DNA of 64,000 nucleotides from assembly GCF_000510645.1 (NCBI RefSeq), contig NZ_KI783301.1, forward strand, positions 2,301,151-2,365,150, written 5' to 3'. Positions 16,430-27,151 of the stretch are shown in pieces. Within the stretch, counting starts at the first letter, position 1. Every line of letters starts with the position of its first letter. The translations under genes and the position numbers were made by a program. Below the pieces are notes generated by a model. That model did not search any database and was not told where the DNA came from. It saw only the letters and a list, made by a program, of their open reading frames with translations. Source of the DNA: Thermicanus aegyptius DSM 12793. Its GTDB lineage: Bacteria; Bacillota; Bacilli; Thermicanales; Thermicanaceae.

Positions 16430-19400
16430 CTACGACGCCTTCCCTTCTCCTTCCTTTACAACCTCCTCTAATTTAACGGAGACCATCTTGCTGACCCCTG
16501 AACCCTCCATCGTTACCCCGTAGAGGACATCCGCCTCTTCCATCGTTCCCTTCCGGTGGGTAATGACGATAAACTGAGTCTGGTCGCTAAAATCCTTGAG
16601 ATACTTCGCGAAACGGGAGACGTTCGCCTCATCCAAGGCTGCCTCCACTTCATCCAGAACGCAAAAGGGGACGGGACGGACCCGTAAGATGGCAAAGAGA
16701 AGGGCGATGGCCGTTAAGGCCCGCTCCCCACCGGATAGGAGAGAGAGATTTTGCAATTTCTTCCCAGGGGGTTGCGCCATAATCTCAACTCCGGTTTCCA
16801 AAGGGTGATCAGGTGACGTGAGAAGTAGGTCCGCCCTTCCCCCGCCAAAAAGCTCGCTAAAGGCTCGCCGAAATTCCCCTTGAATTAACGTAAACGCATC
16901 TTCAAACCTCTTCGTCATCTCCTCTTCCATTTCCCGGATCACCTGATAGAGCGTCTCCTTTGCCTTCTTCAGATCTTCGCTCTGGTTCGTCAGGAAGGAA
17001 TACCGTTCCGAGATCCGCTCATATTCTTCGATGGCTCCAAGGTTTACATCCCCTAGTTGGGCAATCTCCCGTTTAAGGTGAAGGATATCTTGGCGAATGA
17101 GATACGTCTCTTCTTCCGGGGGCAGGGTGAAGAATTCTTTGGCCGCTTCGTAGGTAAGGTTATATTCATCCCTCAATTTTTCCAGGAGATTATCCAGTTC
17201 GATTTCAAAACGATTTTCCTTCACCTCTTCCTGGTGTAAACTCTCCTGAATGCCCTTCACCTTGCGGCGAAGTTCCTTCCCTTCACTCTCCAACTTTTCG
17301 AGGGAAAGGGTAATTTCTTGACGAATTTTGCGCTTCTCCTCCAAAAGGGACTGAAGCTCTTCCCTTTTCAAACGGAGTTCTTCCAAATGTTTTAATAAAA
17401 TTCCTTCATTGAAACGATGCTCCTCTTCTTTTTCTTCCAGGAGTTTCCTTTCTTCCTCCTTCCTGGTTTTTTCCTCTTCGGTGCGCCGGATCTCGTCGGT
17501 TACGCTCGTTTCATTTTCCTTCCAGGATAAAAGTTCCTGCCTTTTCTCCGCTAAGGCTACCTTCAAACGGGTCATTTCCTGGGAAAGTTCCTCTTTAGAA
17601 TTTTCCTGATCCCGTTTCGCCTGTTCCGCTTCTTCGATCCTCTTCTTCTTTTCGTTCTCCTCTGCCTTAAGACCGGAAAGTTTAAGGAAAAGCTCTTCTC
17701 CCTTTGCCTGAAGTTCCTCTTCCTCCTTCAGCAGCAATTCCCATTCCCCTTGCCAATAGAGGAGGCTCGATTCCATATTGCGATATTCCGCCATAAGACG
17801 GGCAAGTTCTGTTTTGTGTTTTTGCAAAGAAGCCGTGTGCTGTTCCAACAGGGAGCCCTTCTTGTCGATTTCCAACTGGAGCTGCCTTATCGTCTCTTGC
17901 AGATTCGTACGTTCCTCCCGTATTTTCCGCCCTTTTGCGGTCAAGAGCTCCAGTTCTTTCTCCGCTTCCTCGATCGCCCGCTCTCTTCCCAAGAGGGAAT
18001 TCCCTTTTTGCTTCAGGCTGCCGCCCGTCATCGATCCTCCAGGATTTACCACATCTCCTTCCAAGGTGACGATTCGGTAGCGGTAACCAAAGAGGCGGGC
18101 CACTTCATTGGCCTTCTCCAGGTCTTTCACAAGAATCACATTTCCTAATAAGTTTTCTATCACCGAACGATAACGGGCTTCGAAGCGGATGAGGTTGGAG
18201 GCAATACCGACCACCCCTCGGTCATTCAGGAGTTTCCTTTCTTCTTCCGGGGAAAGCTTCCTTCCCTTGATCACGTCGAGGGGGAGAAAGGTAGCTCGCC
18301 CTAATTGGCGCTTTTTTAAATACGAGATCGCCTTTCTGCCGGACTCTTCATCCTCCACCACCACATACTGAAGGGCATTTCCTAAAGCAATTTCGATGGC
18401 CGTTTCCAATTCTTTCGGTACCTCAATCAGTTCCAGCACCGCGCCATGAATGCCGGACAAGCTTTTTCCCCGGGCCAGGAGGATCTCTTTTACCCCGTGA
18501 TGAAAACCGCTATAGTCGGCCTGCAACTCCTTTAACACTTCCAGGCGGGAGGAGAGCTGGTCTTGGCTTTGTTCTATCCGGCGAAGAAGAGGGAGAAACT
18601 CTTCCTCCTTCCTCTTCCATTCGATGAAGGAGGCGTTCAACTCATGAATCTCCCCTTGAAGACGTCGGATTGTCGTTTCATGTTCCTCTTCCTCTTGTTT
18701 GAGAGTGGCGATTCTTTCCTCGATCTCCTTTTTCCCTTTTTCCCCCTTCTCGATTTCCTGACCGATTCGCTCTTTCTTGTGATGGAGCTGCTCCTGTTGA
18801 TGGGAGAGATTCTTTTCCTCATTGCGGGCCGCTGCCATTTGACTTAAGATCTCGATGTATTCATTTTTCATCTGTTCCAGGGATTTCATCCCTGCCAGGG
18901 TGAGGTTTCTTAATCTTGCTTCCGCCTGGGAAAGGGAATTTTCCAGCTCCTCATTCTCCCTCTGTAGACGGGCCACTTCGGCGGAGATTTTCTCTTTTTT
19001 CTCCAGCAGTTCTTCTCTTTTCCTCAGCAGCCGTTCCTCTTCTTTCAAAAGAGCGGCTTTGCTCCCTGCTGTGTTTTCTCTCCGTTCCCCGGTGAGACGA
19101 AGCTCTCCATCCAGTTTTTCCACCTGTTCCACCGTTTGGATCAAATCCTCATGGCTCTTCTCCAGCTCTTGATCCAATTGGGCGACTTGCCAGCGTTTCG
19201 CCTCGATCTCCGCATCCCATTTGCTTAATTGGGCGGAAAGCTGTTGCTCCTTTTCCCTTAGTTCCTCTATTGCCGCTTTACTTTCTTCCCAGCGGGCATA
19301 GGTCTCCTCAATGGTATAGAGATAGATGCCCACCTCTTTCTCTCTAAGCTTCTCTCTTAAGTCTTTATATTTTTTTGCCCGATCGGACTGTTCCTTTAGA

Positions 19401-20011
19401 GGAGCCACCTGCCCCTCGATTTCTTGCAAGATGTCGGAAACCCTGAGGAGAACCGCTTCCGTCTCCTCCAGCTTCCGTTCAGCCTCTTTTTTCCTCACCT
19501 TATATTTTACGATGCCTGCCGCCTCTTCAAAGATTCCCCGCCGGTCTTCTGCCTTCGTGGAGAGGATCTCCTCGATCTTTCCCTGGCCGATGATGGAATA
19601 AGCTTCCCTGCCAAGCCCCGTATCCATAAACAATTCTACGATATCTTTAAGACGGCAAGGCGCTTTGTTAATAAAAAATTCACTCTCCCCTGTTCGGTAT
19701 AAGCGGCGGGTCACAGTCACTTCCGAATAATCCACCGGAAGCTTGTGGCTGGTATTATCTAACGTGAGGGAAACCTCGCTAAAATTAACGCCTTTCCGGG
19801 TATCGCTGCCTGCGAAGATGATATCCTCCATCTTGATTCCCCGAAGAGATTTGGCGCTCTGTTCTCCTAAAACCCAGCGGATTGCGTCGGCTATGTTGCT
19901 CTTCCCGCTCCCATTGGGCCCTACCACCGCCGTAATTCCCGGAACGAACTCCAACTCGGTCCGGTCGGCAAAGGATTTAAAGCCATATAAGTCGAGACGC
20001 TTTAAATACAC
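16430..20011 (-). CDS. smc: chromosome condensation ATPase SMC
   Basis: A 1193-aa SMC subunit that works with ScpA and ScpB to organise the chromosome. The N-terminal head has GPNGSGKSNIADAIRW (Walker A). It is followed by a long coiled coil, a hinge at about 510-660 with the GGSMTGGSLKQ loop, the returning coiled coil, and the C-terminal head with LSGGERALTAIALLFA (signature) and VLDEVEAALDEANV (Walker B). The start is a GTG with GGGAGG nine bases upstream. The stop lies 45 bp before ftsY. Confidence 0.97.
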   Translation of the reverse strand: MYLKRLDLYGFKSFADRTELEFVPGITAVVGPNGSGKSNIADAIRWVLGEQSAKSLRGIKMEDIIFAGSDTRKGVNFSEVSLTLDNTSHKLPVDYSEVTVTRRLYRTGESEFFINKAPCRLKDIVELFMDTGLGREAYSIIGQGKIEEILSTKAEDRRGIFEEAAGIVKYKVRKKEAERKLEETEAVLLRVSDILQEIEGQVAPLKEQSDRAKKYKDLREKLREKEVGIYLYTIEETYARWEESKAAIEELREKEQQLSAQLSKWDAEIEAKRWQVAQLDQELEKSHEDLIQTVEQVEKLDGELRLTGERRENTAGSKAALLKEEERLLRKREELLEKKEKISAEVARLQRENEELENSLSQAEARLRNLTLAGMKSLEQMKNEYIEILSQMAAARNEEKNLSHQQEQLHHKKERIGQEIEKGEKGKKEIEERIATLKQEEEEHETTIRRLQGEIHELNASFIEWKRKEEEFLPLLRRIEQSQDQLSSRLEVLKELQADYSGFHHGVKEILLARGKSLSGIHGAVLELIEVPKELETAIEIALGNALQYVVVEDEESGRKAISYLKKRQLGRATFLPLDVIKGRKLSPEEERKLLNDRGVVGIASNLIRFEARYRSVIENLLGNVILVKDLEKANEVARLFGYRYRIVTLEGDVVNPGGSMTGGSLKQKGNSLLGRERAIEEAEKELELLTAKGRKIREERTNLQETIRQLQLEIDKKGSLLEQHTASLQKHKTELARLMAEYRNMESSLLYWQGEWELLLKEEEELQAKGEELFLKLSGLKAEENEKKKRIEEAEQAKRDQENSKEELSQEMTRLKVALAEKRQELLSWKENETSVTDEIRRTEEEKTRKEEERKLLEEKEEEHRFNEGILLKHLEELRLKREELQSLLEEKRKIRQEITLSLEKLESEGKELRRKVKGIQESLHQEEVKENRFEIELDNLLEKLRDEYNLTYEAAKEFFTLPPEEETYLIRQDILHLKREIAQLGDVNLGAIEEYERISERYSFLTNQSEDLKKAKETLYQVIREMEEEMTKRFEDAFTLIQGEFRRAFSELFGGGRADLLLTSPDHPLETGVEIMAQPPGKKLQNLSLLSGGERALTAIALLFAILRVRPVPFCVLDEVEAALDEANVSRFAKYLKDFSDQTQFIVITHRKGTMEEADVLYGVTMEGSGVSKMVSVKLEEVVKEGEGKAS

Positions 20012-20050
20012 CGGCTTGTCCTCCCATTGTAAACTCTCCTTTTATCATAA

Positions 20051-20077
20051 TAGGGTTGTGGGAATCCCACAACCCTA
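20051..20077. repeat. perfect 12-bp-arm hairpin between rnc and smc
   Basis: TAGGGTTGTGGG / CCCACAACCCTA with a 3-nt loop lies between the rnc stop and the smc start. The plus strand shows no T-run; on the minus (transcribed) strand the stem is followed by TTATGAT, so it is a poor terminator. A stem this strong beside the RNase III gene may be an mRNA-processing or stabilising site. Confidence 0.6.
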
Positions 20078-20083
20078 CTTTTC

Positions 20084-20782
20084 CTATAGAACTCCGAGGA
20101 GATGCAAGGCTTCCTCTGCCGCATGCTGCTCCGCCTCTTTTTTGGAGCGCCCCTTCCCCGTACCGAGCAAGCGGTTGTTCAGATAGACTTCCGAAACGAA
20201 CTCACGGTTATGGGCAGGACCCTTTACCTGGGTGATTTCATAATGAAGTTCCCAGGAACTCTTCTGTTGAATCCACTCCTGCAACATGCTCTTATAATCC
20301 ACCATGACCGTGAATTCACCCCGTTCAATTTTCGGGATGATATAGTTCTCCAAAAACCGTTCCACCGCATGAAGACCCTGATCCAAATAAAGGGCACCGA
20401 TGAAGGCTTCAAACACATCGGCAAGGAGAGCAGGCCGGCTCCTGCCTCCTGCCAACTCTTCGCCTTTCCCCAGGAGGATATAATCTCCAAATCCGAGGGA
20501 ATCGGCGTAGGAGACAAGGGACGGTTCACATACGATAGAAGCCCTGAGCTTGGTCATCTCTCCCTCCGACATGGGTGGAGTTCTTCTGTAAAGATAATGG
20601 GATATGGTAAGTTCTAAAACGGCATCTCCCAAAAACTCTAAACGCTCGTTATCCTCATCAACACGCCGATGATGTTCGTTACTATAGGATGCGTGAGTAA
20701 AGGCTAGACGAAGTAATCCTTCATCCCGAAAGGCGATTCCAAGCCGCTCCTGCAGTCTCTTAAAATCCAACCGATACTTCAC
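20084..20782 (-). CDS. rnc: ribonuclease III
   Basis: A 232-aa endonuclease specific for double-stranded RNA; it matures rRNA and scRNA. The catalytic signature [14 protein letters not shown] is present, with the second acidic site in [18 protein letters not shown]-terminal dsRNA-binding domain runs from [11 protein letters not shown] to [13 protein letters not shown]. The start is an ATG 21 bp after fabF. rnc-smc-ftsY is the standard Bacillales order. Confidence 0.97.
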   Translation of the reverse strand: MKYRLDFKRLQERLGIAFRDEGLLRLAFTHASYSNEHHRRVDEDNERLEFLGDAVLELTISHYLYRRTPPMSEGEMTKLRASIVCEPSLVSYADSLGFGDYILLGKGEELAGGRSRPALLADVFEAFIGALYLDQGLHAVERFLENYIIPKIERGEFTVMVDYKSMLQEWIQQKSSWELHYEITQVKGPAHNREFVSEVYLNNRLLGTGKGRSKKEAEQHAAEEALHLLGVL

Positions 20783-20803
20783 CCCCAGATCGCCCTTCTC
20801 TTT

Positions 20804-22045
20804 TTATTCATGAAATTTTCTAAGGAGAATCGAGGCATTATGTCCGCCAAACCCAAGAGAATTGGAAAGGGCAATCTCCACCTTCGCCTTTCTTGCTTTG
20901 TTAGGAACATAATCTAAATCACAATCCGGGTCCGGATTCTCGTAATTGATGGTGGGGGGGATGATTCCGTTCTGGATGGCAAGCGCTGTGGCGATCGCCT
21001 CCACCCCGCCCGCGGCGCCCAGCATATGGCCGGTCATCGATTTGGTAGAACTTACGGCAAGGCGATAGGCATGATCCCCAAAGACCCGCTTAATGGCCAT
21101 CGTCTCAAATTTATCGTTGTAATCGGTAGAGGTGCCATGGGCATTAATGTAATCGATCTCTTCCGGCTTTACGCCTGCGTCAAGGATCGCTTCCCTCATA
21201 GCCCGGGCTGCCCCTTCTCCTTCCGGATCCGGCGCGGTTAAGTGGTAAGCGTCTCCGCTCATGCCATACCCGGCTACTTCGGCAATAATAGGAGCACCGC
21301 GTCTCTTCGCATGCTCCAATTCCTCCAAGATGACGATCCCTGCCCCTTCCGCCATGACAAAGCCATCCCGATCCCGGTCAAAAGGGCGGCTCGCCTTCGT
21401 CGGCTCATCGTTTCGGGTAGAAAGAGCCTTCATATTGCCAAATCCGGCAAAAGCAAGGGGGCGAATCGTCGCCTCACTCCCTCCTGCAATCATCACTTCG
21501 GCCTTCCCCCTGCGGATGATCTCCGTCGCATCCCCGATCGCATGGGTGCCGGTAGCGCAGGCTGAGATGGGAGAGCTGTTTGGACCCTTTGCGCCGAAGA
21601 GAATGGAAACCATCCCCGAAGCCATGTTGGCGATCATCATGGGAATCAGGAAAGGGCTAACTCTTTTTGGCCCTTTTTCCAATAGAATCCTGTAATTCTC
21701 TTCAAAGGTGGAAAGCCCCCCGATTCCGGAGCCGATATAGACACCCACCCGTTCGGGATGATGAGATGGTATGTCCAATTTCGCCTGTTCCAGGGCCATT
21801 TTGGTGGCGGCGACCGCAAATTGGGCGAAGCGATCCATCCGCTTTGCCTCTTTCTTATCCATATACTCCTCCGGGCGGAAATCCTTTACCTCTCCGGCGA
21901 TATGGGTGGTATATTCACTGGTGTCAAAGGCGGTAATCTCACCAATCCCCGACACGCCGTTGATCAAATTTTGCCAAAACGTTTCAACTGTATTGCCAAT
22001 GGGAGAGATGACGCCCATCCCGGTGATAACCACTCTTCTTCTCAT
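20804..22045 (-). CDS. fabF: beta-ketoacyl-ACP synthase II
   Basis: A 413-aa condensing enzyme that elongates acyl-ACP with malonyl-ACP. The catalytic Cys is in [12 protein letters not shown] and the two His are in [11 protein letters not shown] and [21 protein letters not shown] closes the fold. It starts at ATG ([12 protein letters not shown]). A hairpin lies in the 155-bp gap behind acpP. It is part of the FapR-controlled run. Confidence 0.97.
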   Translation of the reverse strand: MRRRVVITGMGVISPIGNTVETFWQNLINGVSGIGEITAFDTSEYTTHIAGEVKDFRPEEYMDKKEAKRMDRFAQFAVAATKMALEQAKLDIPSHHPERVGVYIGSGIGGLSTFEENYRILLEKGPKRVSPFLIPMMIANMASGMVSILFGAKGPNSSPISACATGTHAIGDATEIIRRGKAEVMIAGGSEATIRPLAFAGFGNMKALSTRNDEPTKASRPFDRDRDGFVMAEGAGIVILEELEHAKRRGAPIIAEVAGYGMSGDAYHLTAPDPEGEGAARAMREAILDAGVKPEEIDYINAHGTSTDYNDKFETMAIKRVFGDHAYRLAVSSTKSMTGHMLGAAGGVEAIATALAIQNGIIPPTINYENPDPDCDLDYVPNKARKAKVEIALSNSLGFGGHNASILLRKFHE

Positions 22046-22160
22046 CGAACCACTCCTTTACAGATCAGCCTGTAAAATACACCTTATAAATAAAAACAAC
22101 ACGTCCAGGCTTCGTGCTTACGGTAAGGGAGGAGAAGAGAAGTTCGCCCACATGGTAAAA

Positions 22161-22189
22161 GAAGGGGGAGCCCATCAGGGCTTCCCTTC
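22161..22189 (-). terminator. attenuator-like hairpin between acpP and fabF
   Basis: On the minus strand GAAGGGAAGCCC-TGAT-GGGCTCCCCCTTC forms a long stem with one bulge, followed by only TTTT. It sits right after acpP and well before fabF. A partial terminator or RNA-stabilising structure would allow more ACP mRNA than downstream mRNA. Confidence 0.5.
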
Positions 22190-22200
22190 TATTCATGAAA

Positions 22201-22437
22201 TTACTGGTGGGATCGTATGTATTCCAATACATCCCCTACCGTTGCAATCTTCTCTGCATCCTCATCGGAAATCTCCATATCAAACTCATCTTCTAATTCC
22301 ATGACCAGTTCCACCAAATCCAAGGAGTCGGCTCCCAAATCATCTTTAAAAGAAGCTTCAGGTGTGACTTTCTCCTTCTCTACTCCCAATCGGTCAGCAA
22401 TGATATCTTGGATTTTCCCAAACAATTCATCAGACAT
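22201..22437 (-). CDS. acpP: acyl carrier protein
   Basis: A 78-aa acidic carrier protein. The phosphopantetheine serine is S38 in [11 protein letters not shown]. The ATG at 22437 lies eight bases after AGGAGG; an in-frame GTG three codons earlier lacks spacing. ACP carries the growing acyl chain for FabD, FabF, FabG, FabH and PlsX, all encoded here. Confidence 0.97.
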   Translation of the reverse strand: MSDELFGKIQDIIADRLGVEKEKVTPEASFKDDLGADSLDLVELVMELEDEFDMEISDEDAEKIATVGDVLEYIRSHQ

Positions 22438-22464
22438 CCCCTTCACCTCCTCTCAAGCATTATA

Positions 22465-23205
22465 TTACATCACCATGCCGCCATCAACATGAATCACTTG
22501 TCCAGTGATATATTCGGCATCCGAGGTTGCGAGAAAGCGGATAACCCGCGCCACATCTTCAGGTTTCCCAAATCGGGCGAGGGGAATCATCTTAAGCAAT
22601 TCTTCTTTCAGTTTTTCATCCAATACGCCGGTCATATCCGTTTCGATGAACCCGGGAGCAACCGCATTTACGGTAATTCCCCTGGAGGCAAGCTCCTTTG
22701 CCGCCGTCTTGGTGAGACCGATCACTCCCGCCTTGGCCGCTACATAATTGGCCTGTCCGGGATTGCCGGAGATGCCCACCACCGACGAGAGATTGATGAT
22801 CCGCCCATAGCGCTGCTTCATCATGGGACGAGTTACCGCCTTGATGCAGTGAAATACCCCTTTTAAATTGGTATTGATCACCGCATCCCAATCCTCTTCC
22901 TTCATGCGCATGATGAGGGTATCCCGGGTAATACCGGCATTATTCACGAGAATATCTAACTTGCCGAAACGGGAAAGAACGGCATCGACCATGCTTTCCA
23001 CTTGGTCATACCGGGAGACATCTGCCTTTACCAAAAGCGCCTCCCCGCCCAAGCTTTCCACCTGGTGAACCACTTCCCTGGCCCTCTCTTCATTTCCTTG
23101 GAAATTAACGGCGATTTTGGCTCCGGCTTCTGCCAGGGCAAGGGCGGTCGCTCGGCCAATCCCCCGGGATGCACCGGTAATCAAAGCAACTCTCCCTTTA
23201 AGCAT
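22465..23205 (-). CDS. fabG: 3-oxoacyl-ACP reductase
   Basis: A 246-aa short-chain dehydrogenase that reduces beta-ketoacyl-ACP with [19 protein letters not shown] binds the cofactor. NNAG is present, and the catalytic Ser and Tyr-x3-Lys are in NLSSVVG and YVAAKAG. The C-terminus [15 protein letters not shown] is typical. Its start overlaps the fabD stop by 8 nt. Confidence 0.97.
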   Translation of the reverse strand: MLKGRVALITGASRGIGRATALALAEAGAKIAVNFQGNEERAREVVHQVESLGGEALLVKADVSRYDQVESMVDAVLSRFGKLDILVNNAGITRDTLIMRMKEEDWDAVINTNLKGVFHCIKAVTRPMMKQRYGRIINLSSVVGISGNPGQANYVAAKAGVIGLTKTAAKELASRGITVNAVAPGFIETDMTGVLDEKLKEELLKMIPLARFGKPEDVARVIRFLATSDAEYITGQVIHVDGGMVM

Positions 23206-24157
23206 TCTTCATCTCCCCTTCCCATTCTTTAACCCATGCACGTAATTGTTCCAGATTGGAAACGTTACGGGTCTCCGCTCCTTTATCAATCTTCTTCACG
23301 AGGCCGGTAAGTACGCTTCCGGCACCCACCTCTACAAAGGTGGTCACTCCCAATTGGATCAGGCGGCGGATGGAATCTTCCCAGAGAACGGGAGAGGTGA
23401 CCTGTTGGATGAGGGCTTGGATCATCTCTTCTCTGGAAGTAACCTCTTTGGCCGAGACATTCGAAATAACGGGAATGACCGGATCCTTTAAGCCCTCGGT
23501 CTCTTTCAGCTTCTGCTCCATCTTCTCCCGGGCCGGACTCATCAGAGAGGAATGGAAAGGACCGCTAACCTGCAAGGGAATAACCCGCTTAGCGCCCCGC
23601 TCCCTGGCCCGTTTTCCAGCTTCTTCCACCCCTTCCCGAGTACCCGAGAGCACAATCTGACCAGGGGAATTGAGATTCGCCAATTCTACCCGCATTCCTT
23701 CCCGGGTCACCTCTTCACAGAGTAAGCGGAGGGGCTCCCTTTCCATGCCGAGGATCGCCGCCATCGCTCCCCGTCCCGCCGGATACGCTTCCTCCATCCA
23801 TTCTCCCCGTTTCCGCACCAGTTCAACCCCGATTCCGAAAGGGATCGCCCCCGCCGCATGATAAGCGGTATATTCTCCCAGGCTGTGCCCCGCAACATAA
23901 TCCGGAATGAATGGAGTCCGGTTCTCGATCACCGCTAAAAAAGCGCTGCTTACCGTATAAAGGGCAGGCTGCGTATTGTAGGTGAGGCGAAGCTCCTCCT
24001 CCGGCCCTTCGAAGATAAGGCGGGAAAGGGAAAAGCCCAGGCGCTCATCCGCCTCATCAAAAATCCTCCTCGCAACCGGCTCTTCCCCGTAAAGATCTTT
24101 CCCCATGCCGACTACCTGGGAACCCTGTCCGGGAAATATAAAGGCCACTTTTTTCAT
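23198..24157 (-). CDS. fabD: malonyl-CoA:ACP transacylase
   Basis: About 319 aa. It transfers malonate from CoA to [15 protein letters not shown] opens the fold, [14 protein letters not shown] carries the nucleophilic Ser, and the active-site His is in GPFHSSLM. The ATG at 24157 is six bases after AGGAGG; the GTG two codons upstream is too close to it. Confidence 0.96.
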   Translation of the reverse strand: MKKVAFIFPGQGSQVVGMGKDLYGEEPVARRIFDEADERLGFSLSRLIFEGPEEELRLTYNTQPALYTVSSAFLAVIENRTPFIPDYVAGHSLGEYTAYHAAGAIPFGIGVELVRKRGEWMEEAYPAGRGAMAAILGMEREPLRLLCEEVTREGMRVELANLNSPGQIVLSGTREGVEEAGKRARERGAKRVIPLQVSGPFHSSLMSPAREKMEQKLKETEGLKDPVIPVISNVSAKEVTSREEMIQALIQQVTSPVLWEDSIRRLIQLGVTTFVEVGAGSVLTGLVKKIDKGAETRNVSNLEQLRAWVKEWEGEMKNA

Positions 24158-24231
24158 CGGCACCCTCCTCTGATCATCTCTTCCATCCTCTTGTTCTCCC
24201 TTTCTTGGCTCGATCGGTCGATCTTCGTCCT

Positions 24232-25248
24232 TTATTTTTTAGCTTGAGAGGGAGCAATACTCTCCGACCACTTCAGCACCGTGGCTCCCCAGGTAAGTCC
24301 CGCCCCAAAGGCAACAAAGAGGAGATGATCTCCGCCATGAATCCGACCTTCCTCCCACGCTTCGTCCAACGCAACCGGGATCGAAGCGGAGGACATATTC
24401 CCATAGCGATCCAGATTTACCACCACTTTTTCCGAAGATAATCCCAGCTTTTCTACGGCTGCATCGATGATGCGGAGATTAGCCTGATGAGGTACGAGAA
24501 GATCAATATCTTCCCGGGTAATTCCCGCCTTCTCGATCGCCTCATCGGTGGCCGAATTCATCACCCGTACGGCGAACTTAAAGACTTCCCGGCCGTTCAT
24601 GCGGAGCGTATGCTCATTGGCCTCTACGGTCTCGCAGGTGGCCGGCTTTCGGGAACCGCCTGCGGGGATATAAAGATGATCCTTTCCTGAACCGTCAGCC
24701 CCCAGGACAAAGGAGAGAAATCCTGCACCATCCTCTACGGGACCTAACACGGCAGCCCCCGCCCCATCTCCAAAGAGGACACAGGTGTTCCGATCCTTCC
24801 AGTCCGTAATCTTTGACAAGGTTTCCACTCCGATGACCAACACATACCGGTATAAACCGGAAGCGATAAATTGGGCGCCGGTTGCCAAGCCATAGATAAA
24901 ACCCGGACAAGCGGCGGATAGATCAAAAGCGGCGGCCTTCTTTGCCCCCAGACGATCCTGAAGGAGACAGGCGGTGCTGGGAAAGAACATATCCGGCGTC
25001 ACCGTTGCGACTAAGATGAGATCCAGTTCTTCGGCAGAAATCCCCGATTTCTTGAGAGCCCGTACCGCCGCCTCATAAGCCAAATCGGAAGAAGCGGTAT
25101 GTTCATCGGCGATGCGCCGCTCCCGGATTCCCGTTCGCGTAACGATCCATTCGTCGCTGGTATCTACCATCTTCTCCAAATCGTGATTCGTTAAGACCCG
25201 CTCCGGCACATATGAACCGGTTCCCAAAATTCCTACTGATCGCGTCAT
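24232..25248 (-). CDS. fabH: beta-ketoacyl-ACP synthase III
   Basis: A 338-aa initiating condensing enzyme that joins acyl-CoA primers to malonyl-ACP and sets branched or straight chain type. The catalytic Cys is in [12 protein letters not shown], His in PHQANLRI and Asn in YGNMSSASI. The ATG overlaps the plsX stop (ATGA). In B. subtilis fabH genes lie elsewhere; here it sits in the fapR operon, as in the E. coli fab cluster. Confidence 0.96.
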   Translation of the reverse strand: MTRSVGILGTGSYVPERVLTNHDLEKMVDTSDEWIVTRTGIRERRIADEHTASSDLAYEAAVRALKKSGISAEELDLILVATVTPDMFFPSTACLLQDRLGAKKAAAFDLSAACPGFIYGLATGAQFIASGLYRYVLVIGVETLSKITDWKDRNTCVLFGDGAGAAVLGPVEDGAGFLSFVLGADGSGKDHLYIPAGGSRKPATCETVEANEHTLRMNGREVFKFAVRVMNSATDEAIEKAGITREDIDLLVPHQANLRIIDAAVEKLGLSSEKVVVNLDRYGNMSSASIPVALDEAWEEGRIHGGDHLLFVAFGAGLTWGATVLKWSESIAPSQAKK

Positions 25249-26246
25249 GCATCTCTTCCTTCTTCCTTTAATGATTTTTCCAAAAGGGAGATCACTTCTA
25301 ACTCCAAAAAACGCCTGGCCTGGCCGATGGCATTGACGAAAGCTCGCTCATCGGAACTGCCGTGGGCCTTTACCACCGCACCCTTTAACCCCAAGAGCAG
25401 AGTTCCCCCATACTCCTTATAATCCAATCGTTTCTTTAAGTTCATCAAGGAGGATTTCAACAGGGCTGCCGCCAATTTGTTCTTCAAACCGGACGTAAAG
25501 ACCTCCTTCAAATTGTTAAAGAGGGCAGAGGCGGTCCCCTCCATGGTTTTCAGCAATACATTCCCGGCAAACCCTTCGCAAACCACCACATCGGCCGCCC
25601 CAAAGGGGACATCCCGGGGTTCCACGTTGCCGATAAAATGAAAGCTCTCTTTTTGGAGTAAAGGAAAGGTTTCCTTCGTCAGTTCATTTCCCTTCTTCTC
25701 CTCCGCGCCGATGTTCAGAAGCCCGATGCGCGGGCGCTTAATCCCCATCACCTTCTCGGCATAGAGATTTCCCATGCGGGCATACTGGAGGAGGTGATGA
25801 GGTTTCGCATCCACATTTGCCCCCACGTCGAGGACCAGCACTCCTCCGCCGGAAGTGGTGGGCAGGATGGGGGAAAGGGCAGGCCGGTCAATCCCTTCGA
25901 TTCTCCCAACGATTAAAAGACCCGCCGTCATCAGGGCACCCGTATTTCCCGCCGAAATGACCGCCTCTGCCTCTCCTTCCTTCACCAGGCGGGCTGCAAC
26001 CACCAGGGAAGAATCCTTCTTGGTACGAATCGCTTTCACAGGCTCTTCATCGGTGCCGATCACTTCCCTTGCCGGAATGATGTTCACCCTCGGCTTTCCT
26101 CTGCCGAGAATGGCTTGAAGCCTCTTTTCCTCCCCTACCAACAAAATCTCCAGATCGGTCCATTTCTCAACCGCTTCCACAGCAGCCTTCACGGGGGCCT
26201 CCGGAGCATAGTCCCCTCCCATCGCATCGAGAGCAATCCGTCTCAT
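25245..26246 (-). CDS. plsX: phosphate acyltransferase PlsX
   Basis: 333 aa. It makes acyl-phosphate from acyl-ACP for phospholipid synthesis by PlsY. Typical blocks are [15 protein letters not shown], the [10 protein letters not shown] segment, [11 protein letters not shown] and [18 protein letters not shown]. Both ends overlap neighbours by 4 nt (fapR and fabH), so the genes are translationally coupled. Confidence 0.96.
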   Translation of the reverse strand: MRRIALDAMGGDYAPEAPVKAAVEAVEKWTDLEILLVGEEKRLQAILGRGKPRVNIIPAREVIGTDEEPVKAIRTKKDSSLVVAARLVKEGEAEAVISAGNTGALMTAGLLIVGRIEGIDRPALSPILPTTSGGGVLVLDVGANVDAKPHHLLQYARMGNLYAEKVMGIKRPRIGLLNIGAEEKKGNELTKETFPLLQKESFHFIGNVEPRDVPFGAADVVVCEGFAGNVLLKTMEGTASALFNNLKEVFTSGLKNKLAAALLKSSLMNLKKRLDYKEYGGTLLLGLKGAVVKAHGSSDERAFVNAIGQARRFLELEVISLLEKSLKEEGRDA

Positions 26247-26839
26247 TCTTTCTCCTCCCTTTCCTGCGCCTTCTCCTGTCTCCTGTAAACGAGGAATTCT
26301 CCTGTCATCACCATCTCTTCATTCACATAGCCATCTACTCTTACCGATAAGTATTCTCTCTTTCCTTCCTTCACGACTTTGGCCTTGGCAATCACCCTCT
26401 CCCCGAGATGTACAGGGCGGAGAAAGCGAATGTTGGCCTGGGCGGTCAAGGCGACCTCCGCATTGGTTAAAGCGACGGCCAAGGAATTGGCTTGGGCAAA
26501 GAGGATATGCCCCCGGGCGATCCCAGTTCGGGAGAAGACATGCTCCTCGGTAATCGTCAAGATGGAAATGGCTGACTGATCCAATGTCAGGTCTACGATC
26601 TCACCAATCACTTCCTCCTCCAATAAGGAACGAAGGGGATCAAAGCGGCGTTCCGCCACCTGCTTTAGCCTCTCCCTGAGTTCCGGAATCCCAAGCTCCA
26701 TGCGATCCAAGCGGATCGTCTGGATGCTTACCGAAAAACGGCGGGCCAACTCATCATCGGTATAGAAAGGGTTCTCTAAAAGAACCCGGCGGAGTTCCTC
26801 TTGCCTTTCTTGTTTTAATAAACGTGCGATTTCCCTCAC
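26243..26839 (-). CDS. fapR: FapR, malonyl-CoA-responsive repressor
   Basis: A 198-aa regulator. An N-terminal helix-turn-helix (RFSVSIQTIRLDRMELGIPE, about 35-54) is followed by a hot-dog fold (about 75-190) that binds malonyl-CoA in known FapR proteins and releases the DNA. It is the first gene of the operon, with its own operator just upstream, so it controls itself and the downstream fab genes. Confidence 0.95.
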   Translation of the reverse strand: MREIARLLKQERQEELRRVLLENPFYTDDELARRFSVSIQTIRLDRMELGIPELRERLKQVAERRFDPLRSLLEEEVIGEIVDLTLDQSAISILTITEEHVFSRTGIARGHILFAQANSLAVALTNAEVALTAQANIRFLRPVHLGERVIAKAKVVKEGKREYLSVRVDGYVNEEMVMTGEFLVYRRQEKAQEREEKE

Positions 26840-26848
26840 CCCAGCAAT

Positions 26849-26899
26849 TTAGTACCTGGTACTAATACCAAATATAAGCTAACACCAAGGAAATTGCAA
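26849..26899 (-). promoter_or_regulatory. fapR promoter with FapR operator
   Basis: The minus strand has -35 TTGCAA (26894-26899), a 17-bp spacer and -10 TATATT (26871-26876). Just downstream the 17-bp palindrome TTAGTACCTGGTACTAA (26849-26865) matches the known FapR box. Repressor bound there would cover the transcription start. The motif and its place directly before fapR support autoregulation. Confidence 0.9.
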
Positions 26900-26906
26900 T
26901 CCTGAA

Positions 26907-26939
26907 AATAAAAAAACAAGAACCGTCCCCGGCTCTTGT
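26907..26939 (-). terminator. rho-independent terminator after rpmF
   Basis: The minus strand forms ACAAGAGCCG-GGGA-CGGTTCTTGT followed by TTTTTTTATTTT. It lies 10 bp after the rpmF stop and before the fapR promoter, and separates the ylbN-rpmF unit from the fapR operon. Confidence 0.88.
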
Positions 26940-26948
26940 CTGTCTCCA

Positions 26949-27125
26949 TCATTCCTTCTCGACCACGACTTCCCCCTTATAATGGCCGCAATGCGGGCAA
27001 ACGCGATGGGAAAGTTTATATTCTCCGCAATGGTCGCATTTTACCATTCCCGGAATGCTCAATTTAAAATGAGTCCTGCGCATTCTCTTACGGGTTTTAG
27101 AAGTTTTTCTAAAAGGCACTGCCAT
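26949..27125 (-). CDS. rpmF: ribosomal protein L32
   Basis: 58 aa starting [20 protein letters not shown], with zinc-binding pairs CDHC and CPHC, so it is the Zn-containing form. The ATG at 27125 follows GGGGGTGG. It is paired with ylbN (yceD) as in most bacteria, and a terminator follows. Confidence 0.97.
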   Translation of the reverse strand: MAVPFRKTSKTRKRMRRTHFKLSIPGMVKCDHCGEYKLSHRVCPHCGHYKGEVVVEKE

Positions 27126-27151
27126 TGATTCCACCCCCTTTATTCGATTCC

